Shown piece after piece: positions 21,669 to 32,937 of a stretch of 64,000 nucleotides of DNA. The notes beneath the pieces were generated by a model. The model saw nothing but the letters and a program-made list of their open reading frames with translations, did not search any database and was not told the DNA's origin. The stretch covers positions 37,453,448 through 37,517,447 of the forward strand of contig OZ022510.1 in assembly GCA_963989385.1 (NCBI GenBank). Direction: 5' to 3'. The position numbers were made by a program, and so were the translations under genes. Positions within the stretch are counted from its first letter, which is position 1; every line of letters begins with the position of its first letter. The stretch is from Ctena decussata (taxonomy: Eukaryota > Mollusca > Bivalvia > Lucinida > Lucinidae).

Positions 21669-21874
21669 AAACCAACAAAGTGGCATGTGTGCCCAGCAAA
21701 GACTCAGATCAACCTGGGCATCTGCCTAGTCTACTCAGTCTTTGCTGAGTGTTTAAAGATAAGCTTAGGGTCTAATTTACCTCCATGCGAACAGCGAAGA
21801 CTCTTATCAGGCTAGGTGGATACCCAGGCTGATATGAGTCTTTGCTGAGGGCACATGCCACTTTGTTGGTTTTG
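21669..21874. mobile_element. Foldback MITE FB-4 (copy 4)
   Basis: AAACCAACAAAGTGGCATGT at the left against ACATGCCACTTTGTTGGTTT at the right, with inner AGACTCAGATCAACCTGGGC / CCCAGGCTGATATGAGTCT arms. Best-preserved ends of this family. Confidence 0.8.
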
Positions 21875-22099
21875 TTGTGTTGTTGCTCAAATATGTGTTT
21901 ACAGACAAATTGGAAAATTACTGCAGAAATATCAATAAAAGCTCATATCTACAGCGCTATATCAGCATCATAGATATAGAGATTTCACTTCTTAATCATT
22001 CCTAAAAATTGGCCTAGAGCTTTAAATAAGCAGAAAGTTTGAGAGTTCTACTGTAACTGTTTTGGTTCACATGAGCCAAAAGTCTGGTGAGCTTCTTAG

Positions 22100-22304
22100 C
22101 AGGTCCTCCGATAAGAAGGGGTAATAGGGATAATTCAGGGAGAATTTTTCTTATTTTTCCATATTAGCATACGTTGTTACCCATCATTAGAACCGTCTCG
22201 TTGAGATGGTTCTAATGAGGGGTCACAACATATGTTTTCATTGAGAAATAAGAAAAATTATTGCTGAATTATCCCTGATACCCCTTTCTTATCTGTAGCC
22301 CTGT
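22100..22304. mobile_element. Foldback MITE FB-1 (copy 8)
   Basis: TCCGATAAGAAGGGGTAATA ... CATTAGAACCGTCTCGTTGA / GATGGTTCTAATGAGGGGTC ... CCCTTTCTTATCTGTAGC. Arms are well preserved with slightly degraded ends. Confidence 0.78.
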
Positions 22305-22472
22305 AATGTCTGTTCTAGATTCTGCTTGTACTTGTTCATTGTTGTTCTTGCAACAAAAATTCAATAATATCTCTGACATCTGAAACTGCAGCATAAAATT
22401 CTAAAAATTGGGTCACCTTAATTACCTTAATTGTCTTAAAAATGGGACTGTTTCTTTTTGCAATGCATTTGT

Positions 22473-22575
22473 GCACCATGCAGATGGAATGGCAAACAGT
22501 GTAGACCCTGATCAGACTGCTCCAGAAGGAGCAGTCTGATCTTGGTCTGCACTGTTTGCTCAGAACTATCTGTCC
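22473..22575. mobile_element. Foldback MITE, family FB-6
   Basis: GCAAACAGTGTAGACC / GGTCTGCACTGTTTGC arms with centre GATCAGACTGCTCC/GGAGCAGTCTGATC. Its right flank (CTATCTGTCCAAATACTTAG, then AATTTTTA) is the reverse complement of the 58-bp unit of the array at 38097-39710. Confidence 0.7.
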
Positions 22576-22621
22576 AAATACTTAGAATTTTTATGGGTAC
22601 TTGGCTAGTTTGAACCAAATA

Positions 22622-22880
22622 ACCTGTGAAGTAGCGACGCAGGGTCTCTTTGGTTGGGGGCTGCGATGATGCTAGCTATAACTTCCAGTGCTGGGGCATC
22701 CTACTGATTTGGATAACAGTAGGGCAAGGGCCTACTATGCTTGCAGTAGGTGCAGGTGTGGGTTGTTTGGACTTTTTTTCTCTCGTCTATCATTCCTCTC
22801 CTTTCTCCCACTCTTTGGGAGACGGCCTGATATAGACTGAAATATTGTCTCAAAGGGCCGTAAAACCCAAAACAACCCAC
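22622..22880 (+). mobile_element. SINE with CCGTAAAACCCAAAAC tail
   Basis: Ends GATATAGACTGAAATATTGT, then CTCAAAGGGCCGTAAAACCC and AAAAC. The tail matches the minus-strand fragment at 6352-6420. The head is not clearly tRNA-like. Confidence 0.5.
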
Positions 22881-23036
22881 CAACCATCACTTTGGTTAGC
22901 TTAGTTTCCAACTTAAGGCCATGCAATTTCAACATTTTTACTTCCACAAATGATAGCAAAAGTGTGCAGTTAAAGACTGTGATACTGTTTGTAAAATGAG
23001 CTGGGTCAGGCAAAAATTTTGTATTATTGCATGTGC

Positions 23037-23300
23037 ACCCAGCAAAGACTCAGATCAGCCTGCACATCCACAGAGTCTGATCAGAATCTTGGCTGTCCAC
23101 GTGAAGAAGCCTTGGATAGCAAAGGCTGTAGATGCTCATGCACAAGCTGTTCTGAGCATTTGCCGGGCACTCATGCTCTAATAGAGCATGAGTGCTTGGC
23201 AAAGGCTCAGACCAGAAAATGGGCTATGCCAAGCAAAATGCATCTTTATTAGAGCAACTTTTAAAGATGCATTTTTCTTGGCATAACCCATTGATGATAA
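23037..23300. repeat. Foldback-type inverted repeats, degraded
   Basis: GCACTCATGCTCTAATAGAG and CATGAGTGCTTGGC form an inverted pair near 23165-23200. AAAATGCATCTTTA and AAAGATGCATTTTTC form another near 23235-23275. Related in part to FB-4 (GACTCAGATCAGCC). Confidence 0.5.
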
Positions 23301-23636
23301 GATTCAGAGCTGCTGATATGGGTAGGTTTAGATAATGATGCCAAGATAAATTCAGGTAATGCTTCATAAAATGTATTCCATGTTAAAGCAGTTTAATTGG
23401 GTTTTGGTCGGGGAGGGGGGTTGGATGGCAGGTATGATAAGGACAAGTAAGGAAAAATGTCACATAATCACTATTTAAACCAGTTTTCATTTGTAGCAAG
23501 AATTTTTAATGAGTTTCAGCAACACAGAGAAAAATCAGTTACCTTCAGTGGAAGTTACATTGTATTATACTGAAAACCAAACATTCATCACATATTCTGT
23601 CTTGTTGTCTTTATTGTTTTTTTGTTTTGTATGGGA

Positions 23637-23659
23637 GGTGGGGGGGGGGGGGGGGGGGT
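23637..23659 (+). repeat. Poly-G run
   Basis: A run of more than 20 G with one or two interruptions after GGGAGGTG. Could form a G-quadruplex and is error-prone to sequence. Confidence 0.9.
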
Positions 23660-23833
23660 TCTTCACAATTTTCTTAAAAGACTTAATTTGAGATTACAAG
23701 CTAATTATTATGCACAAAAAGTATTTCTTCTGTGATGTCATTCAAGTGCTCATCTGCTGAATTTTACTAAATTTGTGAGACAGACCAGTTCAGCAGTTGC
23801 CAAGGCTAAGTAAGACCAGATCAGACAAAAATT

Positions 23834-24071
23834 TGAGCCACGTCATGTGATTTACAACAATATGGCATTGATGACAAGCAAAGGCTCTGATCAGACTGCA
23901 CATAAGTGCAGTCTGATCAGAGCCTCTGCTTGTCACATCAGCCATCCGTTGGACTGGCCCAAGCCATAGAGCCAGAATGAGGTCTCTGATTACTCTATGT
24001 AAATGAGAAGGATGATCTGAATATCACATGACAAAACTGCCACATTGTTGGAAGTCACATGATGTGGCTCA
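23834..24071. mobile_element. TIR/foldback MITE, family FB-3 (copy 2)
   Basis: TGAGCCACGTCATGTGATTT against AGTCACATGATGTGGCTCA. The inner hairpin GCAAAGGCTCTGATCAGACT / AGTCTGATCAGAGCCTCTGC is almost perfect. Confidence 0.8.
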
Positions 24072-24189
24072 AATAAGAATGGTGGTGCACAGGTGGAAAC
24101 ATTTTGTGACAGTTTTATTGCATTTAATCTAAGTTGTTAATCAATGTTTTTAACTTGATCAATTTACAATTCTGTTAAAGTTTGTGGGT

Positions 24190-26870
24190 ACACCTGCACG
24201 ATTTGCATCATTCTTACAAAGGGGAACAACTTTTGTAACTTCCTGTTGTTTCCCTGGCAGACAAAGCCCTTTAAAGTGGTGTCTATTCATAAAAGAAAGA
24301 ATTTGTTTCTCTAGGAGCAAATTCTTGTCTTGTAAAGTTGGCCCCATTTGTGAGGTAAAAGGGAGGCAAAAATAAAAATGACACAGTTGCTCCCCCTAAA
24401 AGTATGCCTATTAACCTTAAAGTTTTGTTGGATTTATTTGTTGACTGGCTGGATCATGGGATGGCTAATCTGTTTAACTTTCATTGTTGTGTTCTTTTTA
24501 AATGACAATGACAGAAAATTTTAGAAGGAAAGTAAATCTATTCACTTTAATTCTGCTTGATATTGTGACACAGTCCAGCAGCTTAAGGTGAACGGGGTCA
24601 CTTTCAGGGGAACTAGCTCTACCATTTTCATTTTTGCCTCCATTCTTAATTGGGGTCAATCTGAAAGGAAAGAATTTGCTCCCCTTGGAGCAAATTCTTT
24701 CCTTTAAGAGAAGACCCCACTTTAGAAGGAATATGTTGTTCAGGGAAGTGAACAGGAAGTCACAAAAGTTGTTTCCCATGTAAAAATGGAGGAATACCGA
24801 AGAGGTATGCCAATACACCATACCCAGTTTCTGAAATTATCCATAAATTTGAATATTATGTTGTAACTACCTGTAAATGTGTCAAAATGTTTCTGGCGGA
24901 ATTTCAAATACTGCAGACCCTGATCAGGCTGCTGCTGTAGGAGTCTGAGCTGGGTTTATACTCATGGCTACGGCACTACTGTCCCATTATCTGAATGGCT
25001 ACCTTCCAAGGGCAGCCACTCTACCATCTTCATTTTAGCCTCCCTTCTCAATGGGTTTGAACTGTAAAAGGAAAGAATATGCTCCTCTAGGAGCAATTAA
25101 TACCTTTACTTTAAATTTGCTCCTGTTGGAGCAGATTGTTTCTTTTAAATGTAGACCCTTTTTTGAAGGGCTTCATCATCCAGGCAAGCAAACAGGAAGT
25201 CACAAAAGTTGTTTCCCTTTGTATAAATGGCTGAAAAATATAGAGATGTACCCAGTCACCTTAAAAGCTGCAGGATGATCTATACAGTATTGCAGTAAAA
25301 GGCATTGGTATTTAGACTGACTCTAATTTCTTGACTTTTAACGATTATTTATCCGGGACATTGAAAGAATTATACCGTTCTGTTGGTTATGTTTTATTAA
25401 AATGTGCTTATATGTGCTATGCCATGAGGTGGGACACTATATGGCATATATAAACTGCTAACAAGATTGGAAATAATGGGATTGATTGGTGTTAATTCGA
25501 TATAATTTTTGATAGCTCGCCCGAACAAAAGTACAGAGAGCTATTGTTGCCACTTGGACGTCCGCATGGGGGTCACACTTTAAACACCTACGTTAAAGTT
25601 TTTTTATGTGACGGGCAAGGCACTGCAGGTGAGCTATCCTGTACAGGGACAGGTCTCGCCCGTACAAAAGTACAGAGAGCTATTGTTGCCACTTGGACGT
25701 CCGCATGGGGGTCACACTTTAAACACCTACGTTAAAGTTTTTTTATGTGATGGGCAAGGCACTGCAAGTGAGCCATCCTGTACGGGGACAGGTCTTGTTA
25801 ATTCTCCATCAAAACATATTTTGTTACCCCTTATTAGAACCGTCGATATAATTTTTGTTAATTCTCCATCAAAACATATGCTGTGACCCCTCTTGCACAT
25901 GCTGATTTGCATCCTCACTGCTCATAAATTCTATATGACATCTTTCCTCATAACATGTCATATTTGTAAGGTGAATTGGTGCCCGTCTGAGTCTGTATTT
26001 TCTGCGATTTTTTGGCAAAGGGAAACATCTTCTGTGACCATGGACAAAGAAGTCCTTCTGAAATATGGTCTGCTCTTAAAGGAAAGAATTTGATCCTTGG
26101 GGAACAAAATTTTCGGTAAGAGTTAGCACCCATTGAAAAGGGAGGGAAAAAGAAAATGGTATGGTTGCTTCCCCTGAAAGGGTACCCATTCACCTTGTAA
26201 GGTCTTAATTGTGATAATCTATGTATGGTGTTGTTTTGTAATGTTTTGATGTCCAAATTATGAAGACAAATTTGGGTCGTGTAATGTTTTGTTGTCCAAA
26301 TTATAAAGACAAATTGGGGTCGAAGGGTGTCATGAGACACACATGAACATTCTTTAGCTGATATGCAAAGAGCAAAGGCTAGGACCAGTATATTTTCCAC
26401 ATAGAAATGTCTTAGCCTTTGTTGTTTTCACACAAAATGTAAAGATCTTAAGACGAATGGGTACTCTTTCAGGGGAAGCAACTCTGTCATTTTTTGTTCT
26501 TGCCTCCCTTTTCAGTGTGGATCAACTCTTAAAGGAAAGAGTTTCTTCCCTTAAGAGCAAGGCCTTTCCTTTTCAATGTTTACTCCATTTTGGAAGCGCT
26601 TTGACATTCTGGAAAGAAAACAGAAAGTCACAAAAGTTGTTCCCCTTCTCAAAAATGGTGGAAAACATGGAGTTGTACCCACACTAGACTCCCCATGGGG
26701 GTCAACTCTTGAAGGAAAGAATTTGCTCCTCTAGGAGCAAATTCTTTCCTTTAAGAGTAGACCCCATTTTGGAAGAGTATTGTCTACCAAGAAAACAAAC
26801 AGGAAGTCAGAGAAGTTGTTCCCCTTTGTAAAAATTGGGGAAACACATAGAGATGTATCCATTCACCTTA
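24190..26870. mobile_element. Cluster of about six FB-2 foldback copies
   Basis: Centres with AAAGGAAAGAATTTGCTCC/GGAGCAAATTC are at about 24285-24340, 24655-24715, 25065-25155, 26065-26130, 26525-26570 and 26700-26765. Flanks repeat the same TTGCCTCCC, CAAACAGGAAGTCACAAAAG and TGTTCCCCTT words. 25514-25799 is occupied by element C and a short FB-1 remnant (AACATATGCTGTGACCCCTC). Confidence 0.75.
25514..25799 (+). mobile_element. Short hairpin-family element C, tandemly doubled
   Basis: Two units of about 142 bp, nearly identical, each starting (A)GCTCGCCCGAACAAAAG or CTCGCCCGTACAAAAG and ending GTGAGCTATCCTGTACAGGG or close, then ACAGGTCTTGTT after unit 2. It is the smallest member of the AGCTCRCC-headed family and holds no inner array. 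Confidence 0.7.
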
Positions 26871-26984
26871 AGAAAACTTTTGGCATATCACAGCTTGTAT
26901 TGTTGATGGGTACGTTTGTAAATAAAGTCTATAGAATTTTACTTCTCATTTCTTCTCCAAATTCATTGAGAGAACAATGGTTTA

Positions 26985-27594
26985 GGGATAATTGTACTCA
27001 GAACTGTCACTTGGAAAAATAATTTTTATACCCCGCCACACATTAGTGGCGGGGTATTATGTTTTCCCGCTGGCTGTCCGTGTGTCCGTCCGTCATACGT
27101 ACGTCTGTCAGTCCTTCCGTCCGTCCGTGAGCACTTCGTTTCCGTTCGATAACTTGAGTATTTATTAATGGATTTTCTCCCATCTTGGCATTGCATTGAT
27201 CATGGGAAGATTTTGGCTGGGATTGTTAATGGGCAGATTTCGATGTCTTCTGGTGGAGTAATGGCCTTGGCGGGGTATTACGCAGTCGTTTACGATGCTT
27301 TTATTCGGTTCTATTGTAGAAGATTTTATTTTGTGATCACATGTCAGCAGAGCCATAAAAATCAATTTGCAACCTTAAAACTCAAATTTACCTCCCCAAA
27401 TGTCAATGCTTTTCAGTACAGTTATCACCAGTCTAATGCACTTTATCAAATTTTTACCTTGCCACATTTACTATTTCGCACCCAAATCAAAGGCTTTTAG
27501 CAAGGTAAAACAGATGTTATCCAATGATAACCAACATTTCAAAATGATACCAGGTTTTCAATAGTATACTTCAGGATATACAGTCGCAATTTTT
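26985..27594. repeat. Interspersed repeat R1 (copy 1), interrupted
   Basis: Shares AACTGTC..TTGGA, GCAGAGCCATAAAA, TACCTCCCCAAATG and GTTATCCAAT blocks with 31738-32150. The hairpin-headed element at 27028-27279 is inserted in it. Confidence 0.6.
27028..27279 (+). mobile_element. Short element with ATACCCCGCCAC hairpin head
   Basis: Head ATACCCCGCCAC-acatta-GTGGCGGGGTAT, GTCCGTCCGTC spacer, a single unit starting CGATAACTTGAGTATTTATT, and end TTGGCGGGGTAT. Same head as 41313-43461 but without a long array. Confidence 0.75.
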
Positions 27595-30500
27595 AGCTCA
27601 CCTGAGCCTTTAGGCTCATTGGTGAGCTTATAGTATAGCCAGGCATCCATCCTCTGTCCGTCCGTCCGTCGTCCGTCAACATTTTCCAACATCTTCTCTG
27701 AAACCACTGGGCCGATTGAAGCCATATTTCATATGGAGCCTACCTAGGTCGGGGGAACGAAAGTTTGTTCCGGGTATCTGGGTCACATGGCCGCGACGCC
27801 CATATATGGTAAAAACCCTTCAAAAATCTTCTTCTCCAGAACCAAAAGGCCTATGACCTTGAAACTTGGTATGTAGCATCGGGCATGCGGGCCCATCATA
27901 GTTTGTACAAATCATGACTTTGCGTTTACCTTGACCTAATTTACAACATGGTCACTTTTGGTACGTTAGGCTTTTATATGGGAAAACGCTTAAACAGTGG
28001 ATTTCTCAGAAACTATTTAAGTCTAAGGTACAATACTTGGTATACATGGTCGACAAAATGACCAGATGAAGATATTATGTCACTAAAGGTCAAGGTCATT
28101 CCGTTGGACCATCTGTCGTCAAGATTTTTAAACATCTTCTCCACTGAAACCACTGGGCCGATTGAAGCCAAATTTCATATGGAGTCTCAGTAGGATGGGG
28201 GGAACAAAAGTTTGTACCCGGGGTCTGGGTCACATGACCAAAATGGCCACCATGCCCATATATGGTAAAAACCCTTCAAAAATCTTCTTCTCCAGAACCA
28301 AAAGGCCTATGACCTTGAAACTTGGTATGTAGCACCGGGCATGCGGGCCCATCATAGTTTGTACAAATCATGACCTTGCGTTGACCTTTACCTAATTTAC
28401 AGCATGGTCAACTTTGGTACGTTACGCTTTTATTTGGGAAAACGCTTAAACAGTGGATTTCTCAGAAACTATTTAAGTCTAAGGTACAATACTTGGTATA
28501 TACGGTTGACTAAATTATCAGATGAAGATATTATGTCACTAAAGGTCAAGGTCATTCCGTCGGACCATCCGTCGTCAAGATTTTCAAACATCTTCTCCTC
28601 TGAAACCACTGGGCCGATTGAAGCCGAATTTCATATGGAGTCTCAGTAGGATGGGGGAACGAAAGTATATACCCAGGGTCTGGGTCACATGACCAAGATG
28701 GCCGCCATGCCCATATATGGTAAAAACCCTTCAAAAATCTTCTTCTCCAGAACCAAAAGGCCTATGACCTTGAAACTTGGTATGTAGCATCGGGCATGCA
28801 GGCCCATTATAGTTTATACAAATCATGACCTTGCGTTGACCTTGACCTAATTTATGGCATGGTCAACTTTGGTATGTTAGGCTTTTATATGGGAAAACGC
28901 TTAAACAGTGGATTTCTCAGAAACTATTTAAGTCTAAGGTACAATACTTGGTATACATGGTGGACTAAATGATCAGATGAAGATGTTATGTCACTAAAGG
29001 TCAAGGTCATTCCGTCGGACCATCCGTCGGCAAGTTTTTCAAACATCTTCTCCTCTGAAACCACTGGGCCGATTGAAGCCAAATTTCATATGGAGTCTCA
29101 GTAGGATGGGGGGAACAAAAGTTTGTACCCGAGGTCTGGGTCACACGACCAAGATGGCCGCCATGCCCATATATGGTAAAAACCCTTCAAAACTCTTCTT
29201 CTCCAGAACCAAAAGTCCTATGACCTTGATACTTGGTATGTAGCATTGGGCAGGCCGGCTTATCATAGTTTATACAAATCATGACCTTGCGTTGACCTTG
29301 ATCTAATTTACGGCATGGTCAACTTTGGTACCTTAGGCTTTTATATGGAAAAACGCTTAAACAATGGATTTCTCAGAATCTATTTAAGTCTAAGGTACAA
29401 TATGTTGTATACATTGTCGACCAAATGACCAGATGAAGATATCATGTCTATAAAGGTCAAGGTCATTCCGACAGACCATCCGTCGTCAAGATTTTCAAAC
29501 ATCTTCTCGTCCGAAACCACTGGGGAGATTGAAGCCAAATTTCATATGGAGTCTCAGTGGGATAGGGGAACGAAAGTTTGTACCCGGGATCTGGGTCACA
29601 TGACCAAGATGGCTGCCATGCCCATATATGGTAAAAAACTTTCAAAATTCGTCTTCTCCAGAACCAAAAGGCCTATGACCTTGAAACTTGGTATGTAGCT
29701 TTGGGCATGTGGGCCCATCATAGTTTATACAAATGATGACCTTGCTTTGACCTTGACGTAATTTACAACATGGTCACTTTTGGTATGTTAGGCTTTTATA
29801 TGGGAAAACACTGATACAGTGGATTTCTCAGGAACTATTTAAATGTAAGGTACAATATGTGGTATATATGGTCAACTAAATGGCAAGATTAAGATGTTAT
29901 GTCACTGAAGGTCAAGGTCATTTTGTCGGTCTGTCCGTCATCAAGATTTTCAAACATCTCCTCTGAAACCACTGGGGAGATTGAAGCCAAATTTCATATG
30001 GTGTCTCAGTGGGATAGGGGAACTAAAGTTTATACCCGGGGTCTGGGTCACATGACCAAGAAGGCCGCCATGCCCGTATATTGTAAAAACCCTTCGAAAA
30101 TCTTTTTCTCCAGAACCAAAAGGCCTATGACCTTGAAACTTGGTATGTAGCATTGGGCATGCGAGCCCATCATAATTTATACAAATGATGACCTTGCGTT
30201 GATCTTGACCTAATTTACGACATTGTCAACTTTGGTACATTAGGCGTTTATATGGGAAAACGCTTATACAGTGGATTTCTCAGAAACTATTAAAGTCTAA
30301 GGTACAATACGTGGTATATATGGTCAACTAAATGACCAGATGAAGATATTATGTCACTGAAGGTCAAGGTCATTTTGTCGGTCTGTCCGTCATCATGATT
30401 TTCAAAACATCTTCTCCTCTGAAACCACTGGTCTGATTGAAGCTAAATTTCATATGGAGTCTAAGTGTGATCAGGGAATAAAAGTTTGTTCTTGGGGTCT

Positions 30501-31394
30501 TGTCCAAGATGGCCACCATGCCCGTATATGGTAAAAACCCTTCAAAATCTTCTTCTCCAGAACCAAAAGGCGTATGGCCTTGAAACTTGGTATGTAGCTT
30601 TGGGCACTCAAGCCCATCATAGTTTATACAAATGATCGTGCGTTGACCTTGACCTAATTTATGACACTGTCAACTTTGGTACATTATGTAGGCTTTTATA
30701 TGGGAAAATGCTTAAACAGTGGATTTTTCAGAAACTGTTTAAGTCTAAGGTGCAATATTTGGTGTATATGGTTGATTAAATGACCAGATGAAGATATGGT
30801 CAAGGACTTTCTTTGACTTTTGTACAAGGTCATTGAGATTCTGTCACCCGTCAACATTTTCAAACATCTTCTCAGAGGCCACTAGGGTCAATTGAAGCCA
30901 TATTTCATATGGAGCTACACCGGCTTAAAGGAACCATAGTTTGTTCAGATGGTCTTGGTCACTTGACCAAGATTGCCACCATGCCCATATATGGTAAAAA
31001 CTCTTCAAACGTCTTTTTCTCGAGAACCGAAAGGCCTTTAACCTTGAAACTTGGTACCGGTATGTATATATCATAGTTTATACAAATGATTATTGTATTT
31101 CATATGGAGCTTTAATACTGGGTCAAAGGAATCGAAGTTTGTTCAAATGGTCATGGTCACATGAACATGGTGGCCGCCACGCCCATATATGATAAAAACC
31201 CTTCAGAAATCTTTGTCCAGTACCAAAGGCCCAGTGACCTTGTGGCTTGGTATATAGAATTGGGACTCAACATTAATCCCCAAGGGAGGGGGGTTATCTG
31301 CCCCTGCCCTGGTGCTATATACATGTATAAAAGCATTAAAATATATACCAGGACCAAGTTGCAGGTGAGCTACAGGACCATTGGTCCTCTGGTT
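27595..31394 (+). mobile_element. Hairpin-headed composite element D with 8 x 455-bp array
   Basis: Head AGCTCACCTGAGCC-ttta-GGCTCATTGGTGAGCT, then TATAGTATAGCC, GTCCGTCCGTCC, then eight tandem units (a marker in each, CTGAAACCACTGGG, at about 27695, 28142, 28598, 29054, 29508, 29962, 30418 and 30874 with some variation). Tail CAGGTGAGCTACA, hairpin GGACCATTGGTCC, then TCTGGTT. Each unit carries AAAGGTCAAGGTCATTCC and GACCTTGACCTAATTT. Units at both ends are more diverged than those in the middle. Confidence 0.85.
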
Positions 31395-31587
31395 TAAAAA
31401 TGATGCAAAAATTATCCAATCAGCATCTCGTTATATTCATCAGTACTTTAGAATTGAAAATTATTGCAGCTTGTAAAGCTCATCAGCACATATCAGCTCC
31501 TCAGAAGTAGATTACTTACAGTGAGTCGCAAGTAATAATCCTTTTAAATGAACCTTACTTGACTAAGACTTTCTTTCAAAGCAAGAG

Positions 31588-31735
31588 TCCTGGTAGCTAA
31601 GAAGATTAAGTGCTGGCCTACTGGTCTAGCAGTCTTGGGTTCAAGCCCCTCGAAAGGCGGATTCCCATCATCATCATATGACTGAAATACTTTTGAGAAG
31701 GAAGTAAAATCTCAAGTCATCTATCCATCTTTCAG
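31588..31735 (+). mobile_element. tRNA-derived SINE, family S1
   Basis: Head TGGTAGCTAAGAAGATTAAG, TGGCCTACTGGTCTAGCAGT, GGGTTCAAGCCCC. Tail AATACTTTTGAGAAGGAAGT, AAAATCTCAAGTCATC. Confidence 0.65.
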
Positions 31736-31737
31736 AG

Positions 31738-32150
31738 CAATTAGGGGATAACTGTCTTGAAAATTGTCATTTGGAGAAGTAAATCATTGGTTTTATGGTC
31801 GGAAATTTCATTTTACTGCGACGCGCCAGCGGAGCCATAAAATGCAATTTGCGACCATAAAACCGATGATATACCTCCCCAAATGACAATTTCCAAAACA
31901 GTTATCCCCATTCTAATGCACTTTTCCACATTTTCACCTTTCATAATGTACTAGTTTGCACCCAATTCAAGCGCTGTCAGCAACGTAAAACCAAATGTCA
32001 ACCAATGAGAAGCGACGTTACTTAATGACGTCGGGTTTGTGACAGTAAATCGCAGAATATACTGTCGCAAATTTTTGATGTTATCCAATCAGACGTCGCG
32101 TTATATTTGTAAGTGCATTAGAATGTCTGTTTGTCCAAGGACAGTCATTT
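31738..32150. repeat. Interspersed repeat R1 (copy 2), foldback-like
   Basis: GGGGATAACTGTC near the left and ATTAGAATGTCTG with GGACAGTC near the right are partly inverted. Same family as 26985-27594, here without the inserted hairpin element. Confidence 0.55.
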
Positions 32151-32937
32151 TCAGCTCAATGAGCATGAAGTGCTTAAGGTAGGGGGTTCAGATGACATTA
32201 CGTCATGGCGCAATTTACTAGTTGCGCACTAAAAATACCCCCTTTTACCACGTTGTATCGCTAAAATTAAAATGAATTTTGTCATTATTTTTGTGAAGAA
32301 TATTGAAAGCAGCTTTCTTTTTTAATTATAGGGCATTTTCACTGAGAAAAATTCTATTTTACACGTAAAATAACGTTTGATAGCCACTGACCGCAGTCGA
32401 TTTCCTTTAACGTCATGATGTGGCCGCATTTTTCATTTTTTACAGCATAGCCATTATGGGGTGCCTTGAAACAGTTTCTGCGGCAAGGTGTAAGCGTGAT
32501 CAGTCAGACTGACCAATCAAATAAATTCTGAGATAGTGACCTTTACGAGGTTGATTGCCTAGGTAAAATCTGATCGTTAACAAAAAAATTAGAGCAATTT
32601 GACTGAAAGTAAATTTTAACTGGTAAATAACTGTTTTGCAAAACCTAGGCACTCAGCTTTAAATTCGCTGACCTATAATTTACAAAAACCATTCCACCTC
32701 TATGCCATGAGCCCTTTTATATGTTGCTGAAATCTGTGTATAAAGAGGTGGTATCGGCGATATTATGACGTTTTCCCACCCGCTGTTTCCGTAAATTTGA
32801 CGTCGGGATTTCTCATCACTTGATCGAGGGCTCCCCCGAAGTTATGATTGTGCAGTCGATATTTATTGTGTTCAGCAAATTTACCAGAGTCAGTTTTGAT
32901 CTAAATTATACTGTTTTGTTGTCTTCCATACATTTTT
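32151..32937. other. Unassigned stretch
   Basis: Contains TGACATTACGTCATGGCG (a TGACGTCA-like motif) and GTGCGCAACT pairs but no full repeat or gene that I can define. Confidence 0.4.

Noticed and set aside
21414..21815. 133-codon plus-strand frame downstream of UBE2J2
   Set aside because: Its second half is foldback element FB-4; no domain or splice support.
21934..21939. AATAAA as the UBE2J2 polyadenylation signal
   Set aside because: About 880 bases after the stop with no visible downstream element; possible but not supportable by eye.
25948..26400. 150-codon minus frame
   Set aside because: Overlaps FB-2 foldback sequence and short direct repeats (TTTTGTTGTCCAAATTAT words); no domain.
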